Of a DNA stretch of 8,676 nt, positions 6,785 through 8,676 are shown one piece after another. The position numbers and the translations under genes were made by a program. The notes below the pieces were generated by a model. It searched no databases and had not been told where the DNA came from. It saw only the letters and a list, made by a program, of their open reading frames with translations. The first letter of the stretch is position 1. Each line of letters opens with the position of its first letter. This DNA comes from a bacterium. GTDB lineage: Bacteria > UBA9089 > CG2-30-40-21 > SBAY01. Where the stretch lies: the NCBI GenBank assembly GCA_040757115.1, contig JBFLYA010000156.1:1-8676 (forward strand), given 5' to 3'.

Positions 6785-6841
6785 GTCTAACACTGAAATA
6801 AGCGGTGAGCGAAGCGAATCCACTTCATTGATTGGTTAGGC
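6785..6841 (-). other. Candidate integron attC recombination site
   Basis: Read on the minus strand, this 57-bp site opens with GCCTAAC (matches RYYYAAC) and closes with GTTAGAC (matches GTTRRRY); the two are complementary apart from one wobble position. The inner arms AAGTGG and CCGCTT flank a 14-nt terminal region, ATTCGCTTCGCTCA, a form common in environmental attC sites. The two half-sides differ by one nucleotide, as expected of attC extrahelical bases. It sits about 50 bp downstream of the vapC stop in the canonical orientation for a cassette. No integrase gene or second complete attC is in view. Confidence 0.75.
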
Positions 6842-6891
6842 AATCTCTCTCTATCTTCTCCTTAAATTCGATGTCTGACTCCGATTCCTTC

Positions 6892-7308
6892 TTATTTCAG
6901 CAAACGAATAAAACCTGCTTGTTCAAAGTGATGGTCGGTTGTCAAAGCTTCTCCAATACCACGCTGTCTCATCACTACAAAACTCGCACAATCCGCAAGG
7001 CTCCACTCCTTATCCTGATGGCTTCTGAATAGCTGCCAAGCCTGTTCATCAAGTCTCAAGTCCACATGCACAACTTCAACATAAGGTGAGTTTTTTAAAC
7101 CTGCAATAAACGCAATCACTCTTGTCCGAGGAATGCGTAGAGGACTGGTCATTAACATTGCTAATTCAGCAATAACATAGTTAGTTGTAATGACTTTCCG
7201 TCCCTGTTGACGGGATGTCCGATAAATGGTTGCTGCCAACGCATGGTAAGGCTGCGTTGAATCAACCAAATTGCCCCATCCCGATGTGTCAGCAAATAGT
7301 TCAGACAT
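6892..7308 (-). CDS. vapC: VapC-type PIN-domain ribonuclease toxin
   Basis: This is a 138-aa single PIN domain. The expected acidic metal-binding residues are present: D7 in FADTSGW, E48 in NYVIAELA, D106 in SLADCASF (with D99 in the preceding DKEWS) and D125 in TTDHHFEQAGF, which is the C-terminal signature of the family. Such toxins cleave tRNA or other RNA using Mg2+ and are held inactive by the cognate antitoxin. The start at 7308 follows the vapB stop by one base and has AAGGA about 9 nt upstream within vapB, so the two are co-translated. The length is normal and all key residues are intact, so it is probably active. The specific RNA target cannot be told from sequence. Confidence 0.92.
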   Translation of the reverse strand: MSELFADTSGWGNLVDSTQPYHALAATIYRTSRQQGRKVITTNYVIAELAMLMTSPLRIPRTRVIAFIAGLKNSPYVEVVHVDLRLDEQAWQLFRSHQDKEWSLADCASFVVMRQRGIGEALTTDHHFEQAGFIRLLK

Positions 7309-7309
7309 A

Positions 7310-7570
7310 TCAGTTATCCTTGTCTCCTTTATACTCTATTTGTTTCATCAAGTCCGCCCCAATGTATTTGTTATGTTGATCTGCCCAATCTGGAATGTTA
7401 CTCTTGAACACCCCGATAAAATTTTCTACCGGATCTTCAACAGTAGTGCGAATGGCAGTCTTCAACCACTCGAGAGCCAATTTTTCAGGCGTCCGTCCTG
7501 TCTGTTTTGCCGTTCTTATTAGGGGTTCGTATATCTTTTCTGGCACTTCTAAAGTCAATGTATGTCCCAT
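7310..7570 (-). CDS. vapB: VapB-like ribbon-helix-helix antitoxin
   Basis: This 86-aa protein is encoded immediately before vapC. Residues 3-10 (HTLTLEVP) form the DNA-contacting beta strand, and about 11-42 give the two helices of a ribbon-helix-helix fold. The C-terminal half (about 48-75, FIGVFKSNIPDWADQHNKYIG) resembles the toxin-neutralising tail seen in antitoxins of PIN toxins. It should bind VapC and, as a dimer, repress its own promoter. The start at 7570 has AAGGAG about 8 nt upstream. In the leader, 7585-7605 reads as three 7-bp units (AAATTGG, AAATTAG, AAATAAA on the minus strand). The assignment rests mainly on its position before vapC and on the fold pattern. Confidence 0.82.
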   Translation of the reverse strand: MGHTLTLEVPEKIYEPLIRTAKQTGRTPEKLALEWLKTAIRTTVEDPVENFIGVFKSNIPDWADQHNKYIGADLMKQIEYKGDKDN

Positions 7571-7639
7571 AGAACCATCTCCTTTTTATTTCTAATTTCC
7601 AATTTTAACTTCATTTTCTAACCGCAAGCTTTCAAACAA

Positions 7640-7655
7640 AAGTGAACCGTCCCCG
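7640..7655 (-). repeat. Solitary GGGGACGGTTCACTTT motif
   Basis: The minus strand carries GGGGACGGTTCACTTT in the gap between the PAC2-gene stop and the vapBC leader. GGGGACGGTTC-type motifs are often seen beside REP-associated tyrosine (Y1/IS200-like) transposase genes in candidate-phylum genomes, from general knowledge. No transposase and no second copy are in the window, so this is a suggestive footprint only. Confidence 0.35.
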
Positions 7656-7666
7656 AAATTCATAAC

Positions 7667-8596
7667 TTATTGTCCTTCTTTTCTAAACAAATCTAAAAAT
7701 CTATCCTCGTATAAATTATATAAATTCCAGCGATCTAATTCCTCTTTTAACTTATGAGCCTTTTGTTTATCCTGTTTTGACTCTTCAAATAGTTTTTCTA
7801 TCTTTTCCATAATATTATCAGGGACTTTATGTTCTTTTTCTTCAGTCTTTTTCTCTTCCTGTCCAGGAAGAACACCTTTTATTTTATCCTCAATCATATC
7901 CATTTTCATTCCAATCTCTTGAATAGCAAGGTTTATTTCTGTCATCTCCACTCTAAAATTCAATAATTTTCCCAAAGTCTCGATTATGACTTTTGATGCC
8001 TTTGGATTTGGGAAATTAATCATATACTGTGGAATGCTGGCTAAAATGCAAGCGGCTTCTATCCCTAGTAGCCCGGCATAGGATAATAATAAACCATTTA
8101 GTCCTGAAATTTGTCCTCCTTTCATTATCTCTATCCCATGTTGATAGACATAATCTCTAATTGATTTATTATTTCCTACACAAAAGGGAAGCGAGTCATC
8201 TTTATGAGTAATAACTACCGGGAATGCCGCGGCGGTATAAATTCTTTGAACCTCAAGTTGTTTGGCAAAATCTAAAACCTTCAGCATTAAATGCAAACCC
8301 TGTAAATCTTTTAATTGAGCCTCACTTTCAAATATGAGTAAATTCAAATCCTTGTGGTAATAAAATACATTTTTAGGCACTGGCGGGAATTTGGCTATAC
8401 CCTGTTCGATTATAACTAACTCTGGAGCTACTAATTGCTCTATCTCAATTTCGGCAAATGGAGTTGCCTTAAGCTTCCATTGTAAGTAATCTATTGCCCC
8501 TAAGGCAACATTACCTATTCCTGGCCAGGCCGCTATCATCACCGGCTCCTTTATCTTTAATCTTTTATAAATTTTTATTTCTGGTTGCATTGTCAT
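7667..8596 (-). CDS. PAC2-family protein (proteasome assembly chaperone 2-like)
   Basis: This is a 309-aa cytosolic protein of the PAC2 superfamily. The conserved core spans about residues 18-235: MIAAWPGIGNVA at 20-31 (first glycine-rich loop), TAAAFPVVITHK at 121-132, GGQISGLNGLLL at 160-171 and the region SIPQYMINFPNP at 187-198. A lysine- and glutamate-rich tail from about 240 to 290 is predicted to be helical or coiled, ending in an aromatic segment, RWNLYNLYEDRFLDLF. Archaeal and eukaryotic members help proteasome assembly; the role of most bacterial members is unknown and no proteasome gene is visible here. The gene appears to be leaderless: no Shine-Dalgarno precedes the ATG at 8596, and a second ATG lies at 8590. 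It does not form an operon with vapBC (96-bp gap with repeat and cassette boundary). Confidence 0.82.
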   Translation of the reverse strand: MTMQPEIKIYKRLKIKEPVMIAAWPGIGNVALGAIDYLQWKLKATPFAEIEIEQLVAPELVIIEQGIAKFPPVPKNVFYYHKDLNLLIFESEAQLKDLQGLHLMLKVLDFAKQLEVQRIYTAAAFPVVITHKDDSLPFCVGNNKSIRDYVYQHGIEIMKGGQISGLNGLLLSYAGLLGIEAACILASIPQYMINFPNPKASKVIIETLGKLLNFRVEMTEINLAIQEIGMKMDMIEDKIKGVLPGQEEKKTEEKEHKVPDNIMEKIEKLFEESKQDKQKAHKLKEELDRWNLYNLYEDRFLDLFRKEGQ

Positions 8597-8602
8597 CTAT
8601 TA

Positions 8603-8631
8603 ATATTACCAGATATGTTAAAAAAATGCAA
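8603..8631 (-). promoter_or_regulatory. Promoter of the PAC2-family gene
   Basis: On the minus strand TTGCAT (-35, forward 8626-8631) is followed after exactly 17 bp by TAATAT (-10, forward 8603-8608). Only 6 nt separate the -10 from the ATG at 8596, so transcription starting 7 nt downstream of the -10 would begin at the A of the start codon. This agrees with the absence of a ribosome-binding site. Confidence 0.6.
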
Positions 8632-8642
8632 GTAAAAAATGA

Positions 8643-8671
8643 TTGACATTTTTTATTTCATAAGGTATAAT
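8643..8671 (+). promoter_or_regulatory. Consensus sigma-70 promoter firing rightward
   Basis: TTGACA at 8643-8648 and TATAAT at 8666-8671 are separated by exactly 17 bp, a perfect match to the housekeeping promoter consensus. Transcription would start just beyond the right edge and read a plus-strand gene or RNA not in this window. It is divergent from the PAC2 promoter, with 11 bp between the two -35 boxes. Confidence 0.8.
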
Positions 8672-8676
8672 TTTTT

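Larger units (their letters stand above)
6343..6891. other. 549-bp intergenic region packed with repeats
   Basis: There is no intact gene between the cohesin gene and vapC. From left to right it holds the cohesin-gene leader, a GTGTCTGG-family hairpin (6454-6502), a run of CTGAT heptamers (6546-6580), an inverted CACGAAG element with a GxxExxY gene remnant (6616-6771) and the attC-like site (6785-6841). The stretches 6503-6545, 6581-6615 and 6842-6891 show nothing recognisable. Confidence 0.8.
6791..7621 (-). mobile_element. Putative integron gene cassette carrying vapBC
   Basis: If recombination occurs after the G of GTTAGAC in attC (position 6791) and at a matching GTTAGAA at 7616-7622 upstream of vapB, the cassette is 831 bp: a 51-bp leader, vapB, vapC and attC. 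Toxin-antitoxin modules are classic cargo of integron cassettes. GTTAGAA departs from GTTRRRY only at the last base. No complete attC precedes it, so the upstream end could be a secondary insertion site or a decayed attC. Several vapC stretches (6961-7080, 7201-7260) are near 47-53% GC by hand count, against about 33-40% in sampled neighbouring stretches, consistent with foreign origin. Confidence 0.55.

Noticed and set aside
6832-7032. Plus-strand reading frame across attC and vapC end
   Set aside because: It is antisense to intact vapC and has no recognisable product.
7271-7595. Two plus-strand reading frames over vapB and the vapC start
   Set aside because: They are antisense shadows of the toxin-antitoxin pair.

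Overview
The window comes from a moderately AT-rich genome in which every credible protein gene lies on the minus strand. A secreted protein with cohesin, dockerin and FlgD-like sorting domains, a two-gene SUF iron-sulfur system, a LarE-type sulfur transferase and intergenic DNA full of short phased repeats suggest an uncultivated, probably anaerobic, envelope-bearing bacterium of a candidate phylum (Omnitrophota- or Desantisbacteria-like). No rRNA or universal marker is present, so this placement is inference.

In transcription order (right to left): divergent promoters at 8603-8671, one a consensus sigma-70 promoter firing off the right edge and the other apparently driving a leaderless PAC2-family gene (7667-8596). 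Next is a vapB-vapC toxin-antitoxin pair (6892-7570), followed on the same strand by a 57-bp site with the architecture of an integron attC. The pair therefore looks like a complete mobile gene cassette. The 549-bp gap 6343-6891 holds the attC, a 156-bp inverted-repeat element built of CACGAAG units around a 32-codon GxxExxY gene remnant, a run of CTGAT heptamers and a strong GTGTCTGG hairpin. Then comes the 1006-aa cohesin/dockerin protein (3322-6342), sufC-sufB overlapping by 8 nt (1191-3210), and larE (160-957).

SufC and SufB together form a minimal Fe-S assembly scaffold. LarE would provide sulfur for the nickel-pincer cofactor, or it may be a relative with another sulfur-insertion role; larB and larC are not in view. 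The 200 bp between sufB and larE is a nested palindromic element whose end repeat contains the larE ribosome-binding site. The left edge (1-96) carries another microrepeat hairpin.

The most notable content is intergenic: an attC-flanked toxin-antitoxin cassette with no integrase in view, a decayed GxxExxY/CACGAAG element, and several unrelated families of 7-14-bp phased repeats, most of them arranged as inverted pairs.
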